A stretch of DNA of 37,034 nucleotides from a virus. The stretch lies in the IMG/VR virus record IMGVR_UViG_3300045253_000012, positions 1 to 37,034 of that record. One strand, 5' to 3'. Numbering within the stretch: the stretch's first letter is position 1; each line of letters starts with the position of its first letter. The notes under the pieces are model-generated. The model saw only the letters and a list, made by a program, of their open reading frames with translations, was not told where the DNA came from and searched no databases. The translations under genes and the position numbers were made by a program. Shown one piece after another: positions 1 through 6,228 of this stretch.

Positions 1-147
1 TGAAGGACCAAAAAATGCAAACTGATTTTGAAAAGATTTCAAAAGTCTTAAAATATTTTCCAGAAACAGGAGATATTTATAGGATAAATAAATCTACGGG
101 CGAAATTGGATTAAAACCTGCTGGCTCAATAAATGGCGAAGGATATA
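1..147. repeat. Left copy of the terminal direct repeat (circular join)
   Basis: Bases 1-147 match 36888-37034 at 146 of 147 positions. The only difference is C at 47 against A at 36934, a third-codon-position change (Val in both) inside the HNH gene. The repeat begins inside the ribosome binding region of that gene and ends mid-gene, so it is not a natural gene boundary. It is best read as the overlap of a circular or circularly permuted assembly, as expected for headful-packaging P22-like phages. Confidence 0.9.
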
Positions 148-509
148 GAGCTATATATTGCTGTGGCAAACATTACCTATGTCATAGGATCGCATGGTTG
201 CTTACTTATGGCGATTGGCCGCATGGTCAAATTGATCATGAAAATCATGTAAGAAATGACAACAGAATATGCAATCTAAAAAATAAAACGAATCAAGGAA
301 ATCAGAAAAACCGCTCTTTAAGCAAAAATAATACAAGTGGTCATTGCGGAGTATCTTTTAGCAATTCTCGTGGAAAATGGATGGCTTCTATATCCACAAA
401 TAACAAAGATAAATATTTAGGGTATTTCGATGTATTGGAAGACGCTGTAAAGGCGAGAAAACAAGCTGAGAAAGATTATGGATATCATGAAAACCACGGG
501 GCTAAATAA
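15..509 (+). CDS. HNH endonuclease with AP2-type DNA-binding domain
   Basis: A 164-aa free-standing homing-type endonuclease. Residues about 45-95 carry the HNH core: a CHRIAW segment, then IDHENH, then NDNRICNL followed by Asn-rich turns. Residues about 105-160 look like an AP2 DNA-binding repeat (NNTSGHCGV, then KWMASI, KYLGYFD and a final helix with KARKQAEKDYGYHENHGAK). The family nicks or cuts phage DNA to spread itself. The start follows AAGGACC by 5-6 nt. The gene is clearly AT-rich compared with the 756-1568 gene, suggesting separate acquisition. A paralogue lies at 1561-2127, and the 5' part is repeated at the right end of the window because of circularity. Family call is firm; the target site is unknown. 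Confidence 0.9.
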   Translation: MQTDFEKISKVLKYFPETGDIYRINKSTGEIGLKPAGSINGEGYRAIYCCGKHYLCHRIAWLLTYGDWPHGQIDHENHVRNDNRICNLKNKTNQGNQKNRSLSKNNTSGHCGVSFSNSRGKWMASISTNNKDKYLGYFDVLEDAVKARKQAEKDYGYHENHGAK

Positions 510-510
510 A

Positions 511-753
511 ATGCAAAATTTCACACATGAAGATATTGGATATGTTCGCGCATATCTGCAACGCTCGCCTTCGGATTCGTTGAAGAAGGAGGCAGACCAA
601 GTTATCGGTTTTCTGCAAAATCAAGTTGAGTTCTTGAAACAAGAAAATGAAGAGCTTGTGCGTTCGTCTGATGCACGTACTCAATCGCTTGCCGATCAAC
701 TTGCAGAAGCGCAACAAAAATGCAATGACTACATGCTGAAAGCAAAGGTCTAA
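511..753 (+). CDS. Small coiled-coil phage protein, unknown function
   Basis: An 80-aa product. An upstream in-frame ATG at 478 would overlap the HNH gene by 32 nt, so the ATG at 511, one base after the HNH stop codon, is preferred. From about residue 28 the sequence is a continuous amphipathic helix rich in Gln, Glu and Leu (QVEFLKQENEELVRSS, then SLADQLAEAQQKCNDY), typical of a short coiled coil. It is followed after 2 nt by the next gene, so the two are probably co-transcribed. No family recognised beyond coiled coil. Confidence 0.7.
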   Translation: MQNFTHEDIGYVRAYLQRSPSDSLKKEADQVIGFLQNQVEFLKQENEELVRSSDARTQSLADQLAEAQQKCNDYMLKAKV

Positions 754-755
754 TC

Positions 756-1568
756 ATGGACATGACAATACAACAAGCAATGCAAGTTGCTGCTGATTTG
801 GAAGAACGTGGTTGCTTGAATGAGCCTGCTAAAGCTGCACGTGTTCTGCTCGCGCACATCAACAGCCTGGCATCGCCGCAAGTAACGGATGAGCAGATCG
901 CAGTACCGCGTGATCGTATTGAAGAGTTACTGGAATATTCGGACAAAGAATATGTGCCGAATGCCCTGTTTGCCGAGTTCCGCGCCCTTCTCTCAGCACC
1001 GCCAGCAGCAGAGACGCCCGAAGTGCCGTACAACCTACGCACCCAGTTCGAGAAGTTCATGGTGCTGTGGTCTGAGCATCTTTATGGCGCTCCTGTCGAC
1101 ACCGATAAGAAACAAGATGAAGACCTCGGCCTGACCTATAAATCTCAGTTCATGGCTGGTGCATGGTTCATCTGGCAATCTGTCGCTGCCGGTAGCGTCA
1201 AACTTCCAGAGGGCTGCTTGCCAATGCTGCCAGCGGCATCGAAATTCGTGCATGGCTACTCGGAAAGTCAGGTGATCGAATTTGCGGGGAAGGTGCTTGC
1301 TATCACATCCGGCGCAGGAAATTCCTTCGACGGCGATCCGCCAGAAGGAAGCAGTCAAGCAAAGTGGCGCGAGATGGCGCGTGAATATAGCAACTCATCC
1401 GACTTCTATCGCGGCATCGTTGTCCAAATCGGCGAAATGTTCGGTGAAGCTGCGCGCACGTCCGATGATGGCTCGATTCAAAGTGGCGTTCTTGCCTTAA
1501 AGGTGCCGGAACTGGTCAAAGCTGCACTGGCTCCAGCAGCGAGCCAAGAGAATATGAAAAATGGCTAA
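756..1568 (+). CDS. Hypothetical phage accessory protein (Ead/Ea22-like layout)
   Basis: A 270-aa protein with an AAAGG ribosome binding site. The N-terminal 50 residues are helical (QQAMQVAADLEERG, KAARVLLAHI). Proline/alanine-rich linkers follow at about 83-92 and a mixed middle domain with WSEHLYGAP and WFIWQSVAAG. The layout of short helical modules joined by Ala/Pro linkers resembles the variable Ea22/Ead-like early proteins of lambdoid phages, but I cannot name a domain. It ends 8 nt inside the downstream HNH gene. No catalytic motif seen. Confidence 0.65.
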   Translation: MDMTIQQAMQVAADLEERGCLNEPAKAARVLLAHINSLASPQVTDEQIAVPRDRIEELLEYSDKEYVPNALFAEFRALLSAPPAAETPEVPYNLRTQFEKFMVLWSEHLYGAPVDTDKKQDEDLGLTYKSQFMAGAWFIWQSVAAGSVKLPEGCLPMLPAASKFVHGYSESQVIEFAGKVLAITSGAGNSFDGDPPEGSSQAKWREMAREYSNSSDFYRGIVVQIGEMFGEAARTSDDGSIQSGVLALKVPELVKAALAPAASQENMKNG

Positions 1569-2127
1569 GCCGATGACCATTACTCAAGATCGTCTGAAAT
1601 CGATACTTCGATACGATCCTGATACTGGTCGACTCTTCTGGATTGCTGCGCGGCGCAACAAAATTCAGCCAGGATCAATGGCGGGGAATCTTAACCCAGA
1701 TGGGTATCGGCGTATCAAGATCGATGGACGCCAATTCTTTGTGCACAAAATCGTGTGGCTATACGTCCATGGCGTAATGGCTAAAGACCAACTTGACCAC
1801 ATCAACCACTGCAAAGACGACAACCGAATTGAGAATTTGCGTGAGGTATCGAATCAAGAGAATCATCGAAATCAGCCGATATACAAAAACAACACTAGCG
1901 GGGTGCCGGGAGTTTACTGGAAGAAGCCCGCGAACAAGTGGCAGGCACGGATTATGACCGGCATGGGGATAAAAAACCTAGGCTACTTCAAAGACTATTT
2001 CGAGGCAGTTTGTGCGCGCAAATCAGCCGATTTAACATTTGGATACCACGAAAATCACGGAGCAAAAAGATCCGTGAGTAGAAACATTTCTCCATTCTCA
2101 GCAACCCCACCAGAAAGTAAGCCATGA
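1561..2127 (+). CDS. Second HNH endonuclease with AP2-type domain
   Basis: A 188-aa paralogue of the 15-509 gene. It shows DPDTGRLFW near the N-terminus, FVHKIVWL, the HNH core LDHINHCKDDNRIENLREV, then NNTSGVPGVYW and KWQARI of the AP2-like domain. Both proteins share the closing motif GYHENHGAK. Here the frame continues for 19 residues of Ser/Pro-rich sequence that the first copy lacks, and this tail carries the stop into a 4-nt ATGA overlap with the next gene. It also overlaps the upstream gene by 8 nt. The fit suggests a clean insertion of a selfish nuclease gene between two accessory genes. Target unknown. Confidence 0.9.
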   Translation: MAKPMTITQDRLKSILRYDPDTGRLFWIAARRNKIQPGSMAGNLNPDGYRRIKIDGRQFFVHKIVWLYVHGVMAKDQLDHINHCKDDNRIENLREVSNQENHRNQPIYKNNTSGVPGVYWKKPANKWQARIMTGMGIKNLGYFKDYFEAVCARKSADLTFGYHENHGAKRSVSRNISPFSATPPESKP

Positions 2128-2798
2128 CCTTAGACATTGAGAAAGAACGGCCTTTGTTCGAGGCAGCGATGATCGAAAGCAGCAAAGGACTTCCCGCGCC
2201 CAACTTAGCGCGGCATCCAGGTGATCGTGGCTACTCAGGATATGTTGACCCAAGGGCTGAGCATGCGCTCGTAGGATGGCTACTCGCCAAGCGCACCGCG
2301 GCGGTGCGCGCGGAACCGGTGCCTATGAAGGATGCGCCAGCACGAATTTATCTGGTCATCGAAGACGGCGGCGACGCCTACAGTTCGTTTGCCGATGCAA
2401 GAGAGCAAGCGAATATGAGCGACGGCATCAAGTGGTGTGAAGACCGATTTAGCGACCGCGACGTACCGTACGTGCGCGCCGATTTCATCGCCCCTCCAGC
2501 GCCTGTAAGTGCGGAGCCGGTGAAACATGCGTCAGCTGAGGATTATTTGCGCGGCAAGTATGGCGCGTATCGCGGGCATCATGCGTGGCGCGAGCTGGAG
2601 CAGGCGTTCAATGCAGGCGTAGCAAGCGCCCCGCCATCCACAGATGCGAAGGACAGCGTCGGCGCGCAGATGGCGAACGTGATGTTCAACATGTCGCAGA
2701 TGCCTGGACAGCCGATCACGCAGGAACACTGCAAGATCATGGACGGATTGAGAAAGCGTTGGGACGCAGCTATCGCAGCAAAGGGGCGGGAGCCGTGA
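2124..2798 (+). CDS. Hypothetical phage protein, 224 aa
   Basis: Start overlaps the HNH stop (ATGA), so translation is probably coupled. The N-terminus has ERPLFEAAMIES and the spaced Gly/Asp-rich stretch HPGDRGYSGYVDP. Residues about 65-120 read as a small alpha/beta unit (ARIYLVIEDGGDAYSSFADA, then DVPYVRADF), and the C-terminus has EDYLRGKYGAYRGHHAWRE. Modules of this kind recur in combinable phage accessory proteins of the early region. No enzymatic motif is visible and I assign no function. Confidence 0.65.
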   Translation: MTLDIEKERPLFEAAMIESSKGLPAPNLARHPGDRGYSGYVDPRAEHALVGWLLAKRTAAVRAEPVPMKDAPARIYLVIEDGGDAYSSFADAREQANMSDGIKWCEDRFSDRDVPYVRADFIAPPAPVSAEPVKHASAEDYLRGKYGAYRGHHAWRELEQAFNAGVASAPPSTDAKDSVGAQMANVMFNMSQMPGQPITQEHCKIMDGLRKRWDAAIAAKGREP

Positions 2799-2917
2799 AG
2801 CGAAAAACAGTCCTCTCATTTCCCGAATACGTGGAAATCGTCAGAAGCATCTTGTCGTTCGATGTTGGCGATATACAACTTCGATCATATTGGTTTCAAG
2901 GTTTTTCGCCCTTATAA
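2795..2917 (+). CDS. Small ORF with GTG start, 40 aa
   Basis: GTG at 2795 overlaps the previous stop as GTGA and is preceded by a purine-rich GGGGCGGGAG. The product is 40 aa (KRKTVLSFPEYVEIVRSIL, then DVGDIQLRSYWFQGF). Coupled overlap and the ribosome binding site favour translation. No family recognised. Confidence 0.5.
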   Translation: MKRKTVLSFPEYVEIVRSILSFDVGDIQLRSYWFQGFSPL

Positions 2918-2964
2918 GTTAAGGATGTTGAAACTGCGAAGCGCAACAAAAAGAAGGAATCCCC

Positions 2965-3348
2965 ATGAGCCACCAGCCTACCCAACCTTGCCCGTTCTGC
3001 GGAAGCGGCAACATTTCTGACGGCGAAGTATTGACCGCTGATGTCAGCGGAAAAACGTCGACGCAGTCCATGTGCAACGATTGCGGCGCTTTCGGACCGG
3101 CTGCCCATCTTGAAGAGGGCGAAATTGATTACGGCGATGTGAAGGCGATTGCAGCATGGAACGCCCGCGCCATTGCCAGCGTGAAGCGGGAGCCGCTGAG
3201 CGAGCCAGTGATTCAGGATATTGCCGAGCAAGATTTTTACCAGCCTGATGCTGGAAGCATGGATATTCGGCTACACCGATTTGCACGTGCCATCGAACAG
3301 GCCCACGGCATCACCGCTACTACTGCCAGCAGGGAGGATGGGGAATGA
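2965..3348 (+). CDS. Lar-family restriction alleviation protein
   Basis: A 127-aa protein with a strong AAGGAATCCCC ribosome binding site. The N-terminal zinc ribbon is clear: CPFCGSGN at residues about 9-16 and MCNDCGAFGP at about 35-44, giving a CxxC...CxxC pair, followed by the Lar signature in which an acidic stretch leads to AIAAWNARA. Lar of the Rac prophage reduces restriction by host type I enzymes, possibly by stimulating modification. The C-terminal 60 residues beyond the Lar core are unassigned. It lies one gene upstream of a DNA methyltransferase, consistent with an anti-restriction cluster. Confidence 0.8.
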   Translation: MSHQPTQPCPFCGSGNISDGEVLTADVSGKTSTQSMCNDCGAFGPAAHLEEGEIDYGDVKAIAAWNARAIASVKREPLSEPVIQDIAEQDFYQPDAGSMDIRLHRFARAIEQAHGITATTASREDGE

Positions 3349-3560
3349 GCCAGACACGCAAAGGATCATTGGCCGAGGCGTGCATGAACGTTGCTATCGG
3401 ATATTTTGTCGCATTGCTGGCTCAAGGCGCCATCTTCCCATTGTTTGGATTCTACGCATCCACCGCGCAGCATGCCGCAATTGGCGCCCTATTCACGATT
3501 GTGAGTCTGGTCAGGTCGTATTGCCTGCGTCGGCTCTTTAACTGGATTTCATCAAAATGA
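3345..3560 (+). CDS. Small membrane protein, DUF7220-like
   Basis: A 71-aa protein whose ATG overlaps the previous stop by 4 nt. It starts with MSQTRKGSLAEACMNVAIGY. A first hydrophobic helix runs about residues 15-34 and a second about 40-58, and it ends with the basic SYCLRRLFNW. Phage proteins with the same start, two membrane segments and ending SYxLRRLFNW are annotated DUF7220. I recall the pattern, but the function is not known. Probably an inner membrane protein. Confidence 0.75.
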   Translation: MSQTRKGSLAEACMNVAIGYFVALLAQGAIFPLFGFYASTAQHAAIGALFTIVSLVRSYCLRRLFNWISSK

Positions 3561-4069
3561 GCCTGTCTTCCCATCAATCTGCGCGCATGAAGAACGATGA
3601 ATGGTTGACGCCCCCGGGAATCATCGCTGCGCTCGGCCAGTTCGATCTGGACCCTTGTGCGCCGGTCATTCGCCCATGGTCAACAGCAGAGCGCCATTTG
3701 TCAATTCAGGACGATGGTTTATCAACCGAATGGAGCGGTCGTGTATGGCTAAACCCTCCGTTCGGGCGCGAAGCGGTGAAATGGTTGCGCCGTATGGTCA
3801 AGCACGGAAATGGTATCGCTCTGGTCCCGGCACGCACCGAGACTGCCATGTTCTACGAATGCATCTGGTCGCAAGCCCACGCTGTCCTGTTCATGCGTGG
3901 TAGGCCACACTTCCATTATGTCGACGGAAGGCGAGCAGCAGCCAACTCCGGCGCACCTATATGTCTTGTGGCATACGGGATTGAAAACGTAGATGCGCTC
4001 CGAGAATCAAATCTTGGAATAGTGCTTACGCTTGATGCCAACTTTGAAGTGGAATATTTCCAGCAATGA
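3557..4069 (+). CDS. Phage DNA N6-adenine methyltransferase (Dam-like family)
   Basis: A 170-aa product. ATG at 3557 overlaps the previous stop; ATG at 3587 (KNDEWLTPP) is an alternative start. Diagnostic features are NDEWLTPPGI, FDLDPCAP at about residues 29-36 (SAM-binding motif region) and the catalytic VWLNPPFG at 63-70, which contains the N6-adenine NPPF motif. This is the compact phage N-6-adenine-methyltransferase family, which methylates adenines of phage DNA and can block restriction. Its neighbours Lar and HNH suit an anti-restriction/self-modification role. Recognition sequence not predictable. Confidence 0.9.
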   Translation: MSLSSHQSARMKNDEWLTPPGIIAALGQFDLDPCAPVIRPWSTAERHLSIQDDGLSTEWSGRVWLNPPFGREAVKWLRRMVKHGNGIALVPARTETAMFYECIWSQAHAVLFMRGRPHFHYVDGRRAAANSGAPICLVAYGIENVDALRESNLGIVLTLDANFEVEYFQQ

Positions 4070-4088
4070 TGAACCCAACACCACCAGC

Positions 4089-4104
4089 ACCAGGCACTGA
4101 GGAA
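4089..4104 (+). repeat. 16-bp direct repeat (second copy at 4301-4316)
   Basis: The 16-mer starting ACCAGGCACTGAGG occurs at 4089-4104 and 4301-4316, 212 bp apart. In both copies it encodes PGTEE near a C-terminus. The first copy lies in a 14-codon reading frame (4066-4110) that overlaps the methyltransferase stop and the next start (TAATG). It may be the remnant of a duplicated small gene or simply a leader peptide. Confidence 0.6.
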
Positions 4105-4109
4105 TCGTA

Positions 4110-4328
4110 ATGGCTGATACGTTTATCATCCTATTTCACATTCCTTCTAAGGAAATTGTGGCTTTCAATGACGTTTCACACATCCCAAAAATAAATATGG
4201 ATCTCACATTGATGGAGTTACTGCTTAGCAGCATATTGGATGACGACTATATGTATCTCTATTCCAGAAATGGCATCCTCAAGCGGGGATATGAGCAATT
4301 ACCAGGCACTGAGGAAGAGACGAATTGA
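4110..4328 (+). CDS. Hypothetical protein, 72 aa
   Basis: The start is preceded by GAGGAATCGTA. The product starts ADTFIILFHIPSKEIVAFND and ends in the acidic LPGTEEETN tail that carries the 16-bp repeat. A short beta-rich N-terminus is followed by a leucine-rich helix (LMELLLSSIL). The gene lies in the same operon as the methyltransferase. No family recognised. Confidence 0.6.
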   Translation: MADTFIILFHIPSKEIVAFNDVSHIPKINMDLTLMELLLSSILDDDYMYLYSRNGILKRGYEQLPGTEEETN

Positions 4329-4534
4329 CAAACAAATATCAGAGACTTGTACCATCAACAACAATTGATGTGTACGACGTTTTGATGGCATGGAACGTAA
4401 CAAACCCAGCTATTCAACATGCTATTAAAAAGCTATTGCAGCCAGGACAGCGCGGGCATAAGACTAGAGCAGAAGATTTGCAAGAGGCTTTAGTTAGCTT
4501 GCAGCGCGCAATTGAGATTGAAGATAGCTATTAA
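4325..4534 (+). CDS. Hypothetical protein with TTG start, 69 aa
   Basis: TTG at 4325 overlaps the previous stop (TTGA) and follows GAGGAAGAGA. The product contains TTIDVYDVLMAWNVTNPAIQ, a basic KKLLQPGQRGHKTRAEDL and a helix ending QRAIEIED. Similar short phage proteins (VYDVLxAF...NPAxxHAxKKLLxAGxRGxK) are common next to other accessory genes. Function unknown. Confidence 0.65.
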   Translation: MTNKYQRLVPSTTIDVYDVLMAWNVTNPAIQHAIKKLLQPGQRGHKTRAEDLQEALVSLQRAIEIEDSY

Positions 4535-4535
4535 A

Positions 4536-4604
4536 ATGAGCAAGAAACCACGTAGAGACGAACGCCGTAAAGCACGCGATCAGAAACGTAACCCTAACCG
4601 GTAA
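4536..4604 (+). CDS. Very small basic peptide, 22 aa
   Basis: ATG at 4536 follows the previous stop by one base. The 22 residues are almost entirely Lys, Arg, Asp, Asn and Gln (SKKPRRDERRKARDQK). It has no ribosome binding site of its own, but translational re-initiation is plausible. The strong charge bias and tight packing are the only support. Nucleic-acid binding is a guess. Confidence 0.4.
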   Translation: MSKKPRRDERRKARDQKRNPNR

Positions 4605-4609
4605 CTATC

Positions 4610-4690
4610 ATGCCAAGACTATTACGCAGACTTATCGTTTCAATGCGCTTGCATGATCGTAGAATGCGTAAGAGGTTTATCGGCCTATGA
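4610..4690 (+). CDS. Very small arginine-rich peptide, 26 aa
   Basis: An ATG five bases after the previous stop opens 26 codons rich in Arg and Leu (PRLLRRLIVSMRLHDRRMR). The end overlaps the convergent Rz spanin gene by 14 bp, marking where the rightward and leftward blocks meet. No terminator is visible at the junction. Low confidence as a gene; the amphipathic basic character is unusual. Confidence 0.35.
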   Translation: MPRLLRRLIVSMRLHDRRMRKRFIGL

Positions 4691-5141
4691 TTAAGTAATC
4701 AGCCTGAGCGTTCACTTTGTCAGCGAGTCTTGCAGTTTCTTTTGCCAACTCGCTGTATTTGTCTGAGCATTCTGCAAATAGGTCGATCCCGATTTCTCCT
4801 TTGTCGCTAGTTCCGTTGGAACCGGTGGAGGCTTGGGACAATCGACGCTTGTAATCGGCAATTGCGTTGCGCAAGCTGAGATTAGAACTGGTAAGAGTAA
4901 CAACGGCAGATTGCGTGTTAGCTTTTGCTTGATCATATGCATCATCCTTTTGCTTTGCTTGGGTTTGCCAATCTTGCTCTTTCTTCCTGTATTCCTCAGA
5001 TACCTTTTCTGCGCGTGCTGTAGCCTCTAGGTTGGCTTGGTCAAACCCTTTTGAGTATTGATGGCTGCCGTAGAAATAAACGCCTGCAATTGCGATTAGA
5101 AGACCTCCGAGGAAGATTGCAATCTTTGTTTGAATTAGCAT
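4677..5141 (-). CDS. Rz: i-spanin (Rz-like)
   Basis: A 154-aa type II membrane protein. The N-terminal anchor runs about residues 7-24 (IAIFLGGLLIAIAGVYFYG), followed by a long periplasmic charged coiled coil (EATARAEKVSEEYRKKEQDW, then YDQAKANTQSAV). It is the inner-membrane half of the spanin pair, which fuses inner and outer membranes in the last step of lysis. An Rz1-type lipoprotein is encoded entirely inside it in another frame. It follows the lysozyme gene with a one-base gap. Length and nested partner are typical. Confidence 0.9.
   Translation of the reverse strand: MLIQTKIAIFLGGLLIAIAGVYFYGSHQYSKGFDQANLEATARAEKVSEEYRKKEQDWQTQAKQKDDAYDQAKANTQSAVVTLTSSNLSLRNAIADYKRRLSQASTGSNGTSDKGEIGIDLFAECSDKYSELAKETARLADKVNAQADYLIIGR
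4712..4945 (-). CDS. Rz1: o-spanin lipoprotein (Rz1-like), nested in Rz
   Basis: A 77-aa lipoprotein fully embedded in the Rz gene in a different frame. It has a basic start, a hydrophobic LPLLLLPVLISAC with lipobox LISAC (lipidated Cys at about residue 25), then a proline-rich stretch CPKPPPVP and a short helix. Rz1 proteins sit in the outer membrane and bind Rz across the periplasm. The nested architecture is the classical lambda/P22 arrangement and is strong evidence for both genes. Confidence 0.9.
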   Translation of the reverse strand: MMHMIKQKLTRNLPLLLLPVLISACATQLPITSVDCPKPPPVPTELATKEKSGSTYLQNAQTNTASWQKKLQDSLTK

Positions 5142-5142
5142 A

Positions 5143-5583
5143 TCAACCTGTCGTCATCATCTTGGCTAGGCGTTCAGTCCGGCTCGGAGTCTGGGAATAC
5201 CATTTGCTTTTTCGCATGCCGTCAGCCGCATCGTCAAAACGCCCTTCTTTGATAGCTTGAAGAGTATTTTTAAATCCAAGTAGCCCATCAATTCCAAGTT
5301 GAAAAGCCATGTTAGCTAATACACGTTGACGAACATAGCTAAGTTCTCGCCACCAAGATAGCCGGGAATCTAATGATTTAAACACTGATTCAAGATCGTC
5401 CGATAATAGCTTATCTACTTGCCAATCGCTCAATGGATATTGCCAATCAGGCGGGATAGGTTTTGCTTTTAGATTGTGACCTACGCCAACAGTAAGAACG
5501 CCAACTGTATCAGTGTAAGGAGAATATCTAACGCCTTCATCGCGGCGTAATTCTTGGTTTAGGATCGTATCAATTGGATTCAT
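5143..5583 (-). CDS. T4-type phage lysozyme (endolysin, GH24)
   Basis: A 146-aa muramidase. The GH24 catalytic triad spacing is exact: Glu16 in RRDEGVR, eight residues, Asp25 in YTDTVG, five residues, Thr31 in LTVGVGHN. The C-terminal half is helical (RQRVLANMAFQLGIDGLLGF), and ends near WYSQTPSRTERLAKMM, the usual end of this family. There is no signal or SAR anchor at the N-terminus, so it should accumulate in the cytoplasm and need a holin to reach the cell wall. It overlaps the upstream membrane-protein gene by 4 nt, completing a holin-endolysin-Rz/Rz1 cassette. Confidence 0.95.
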   Translation of the reverse strand: MNPIDTILNQELRRDEGVRYSPYTDTVGVLTVGVGHNLKAKPIPPDWQYPLSDWQVDKLLSDDLESVFKSLDSRLSWWRELSYVRQRVLANMAFQLGIDGLLGFKNTLQAIKEGRFDDAADGMRKSKWYSQTPSRTERLAKMMTTG

Positions 5584-5948
5584 ACAATATCCTTTGCGTC
5601 TTTGATGATTTCTCCGATATCCTTGTCTTCTCGATTATGCATCCATACTGCTATGCCACGCGTGATAAACCATGCTGGCGCTCCAATGAATGCATAGAAA
5701 ACACCTGGAAACTCATGAGCTTTCACCATCGGTAGAACTCCATCAACAACTGATACAAACCAATCCCCAAGCCACGTTGAGAATATGATCGCAGCAGCCA
5801 TTCGGCAGATGAACTCTTTACGATTAAATGTGCCATCTTTGTTTAAAGGTGGCAAAGCTAAGTAAAGCATAGAAACTCCTATTGCCCCACAAACGGCTTT
5901 AAAGCCATACGCTTTTATAAGCCCGAGCACCCCTGCTTCGTAGGACAT
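5580..5948 (-). CDS. Putative holin (multi-span membrane protein)
   Basis: A 122-aa protein with a good AGGGGATTTAC ribosome binding site and a 4-nt overlap with lysozyme. Hydrophobic segments lie at about residues 12-32, 48-66 and 82-102, separated by charged loops, and the C-terminal tail is charged and cytoplasmic (HNREDKDIGEIIKDAKD). Position directly upstream of a signal-less lysozyme plus three membrane spans make it the best holin candidate. The sequence family itself is not named here, so the role is inferred mainly from context. Confidence 0.7.
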   Translation of the reverse strand: MSYEAGVLGLIKAYGFKAVCGAIGVSMLYLALPPLNKDGTFNRKEFICRMAAAIIFSTWLGDWFVSVVDGVLPMVKAHEFPGVFYAFIGAPAWFITRGIAVWMHNREDKDIGEIIKDAKDIV

Positions 5949-5983
5949 GTAAATCCCCTGTTAAATTTTATGAACTATGAAAT

Positions 5984-6226
5984 TCATTCCGGCATTATCC
6001 AATAGCCACCGTCTGCATCGTGACCATCGAACTGCCAGTCAGCAAATGTAGGACGATTAGGATTAGGAACCCAAATTGCGCCATAAGCTGGACGTTGCGG
6101 AACTTTCATATCTTCCCATCGGTCAGCAACATAACCGGCATAATACCAGCCTTGTCCCATATTACCGTTGCCATAAGCAATCCAGTATTCGAGTTCATCA
6201 ATGGTATCAGTTTGATTTTTAGACAT
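5984..6226 (-). CDS. Hypothetical protein downstream of the tail fibre, 80 aa
   Basis: A soluble, Trp/Tyr-rich 80-aa protein (YWIAYGNGNMGQGWYYAGY, then FADWQFDGHDADGGYWIMP). It follows the fibre gene by 2 nt and precedes the lysis genes. Location and size are compatible with a fibre-associated or fibre-folding protein, but there is no recognisable chaperone motif. Function unknown. Confidence 0.65.
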   Translation of the reverse strand: MSKNQTDTIDELEYWIAYGNGNMGQGWYYAGYVADRWEDMKVPQRPAYGAIWVPNPNRPTFADWQFDGHDADGGYWIMPE

Positions 6227-6228
6227 GA

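Noticed and set aside
602-1060. A 152-codon leftward frame over the accessory genes
   Set aside because: Antisense to two coupled rightward genes with ribosome binding sites; composition is Arg/Ser/Cys-rich as in shadow frames.
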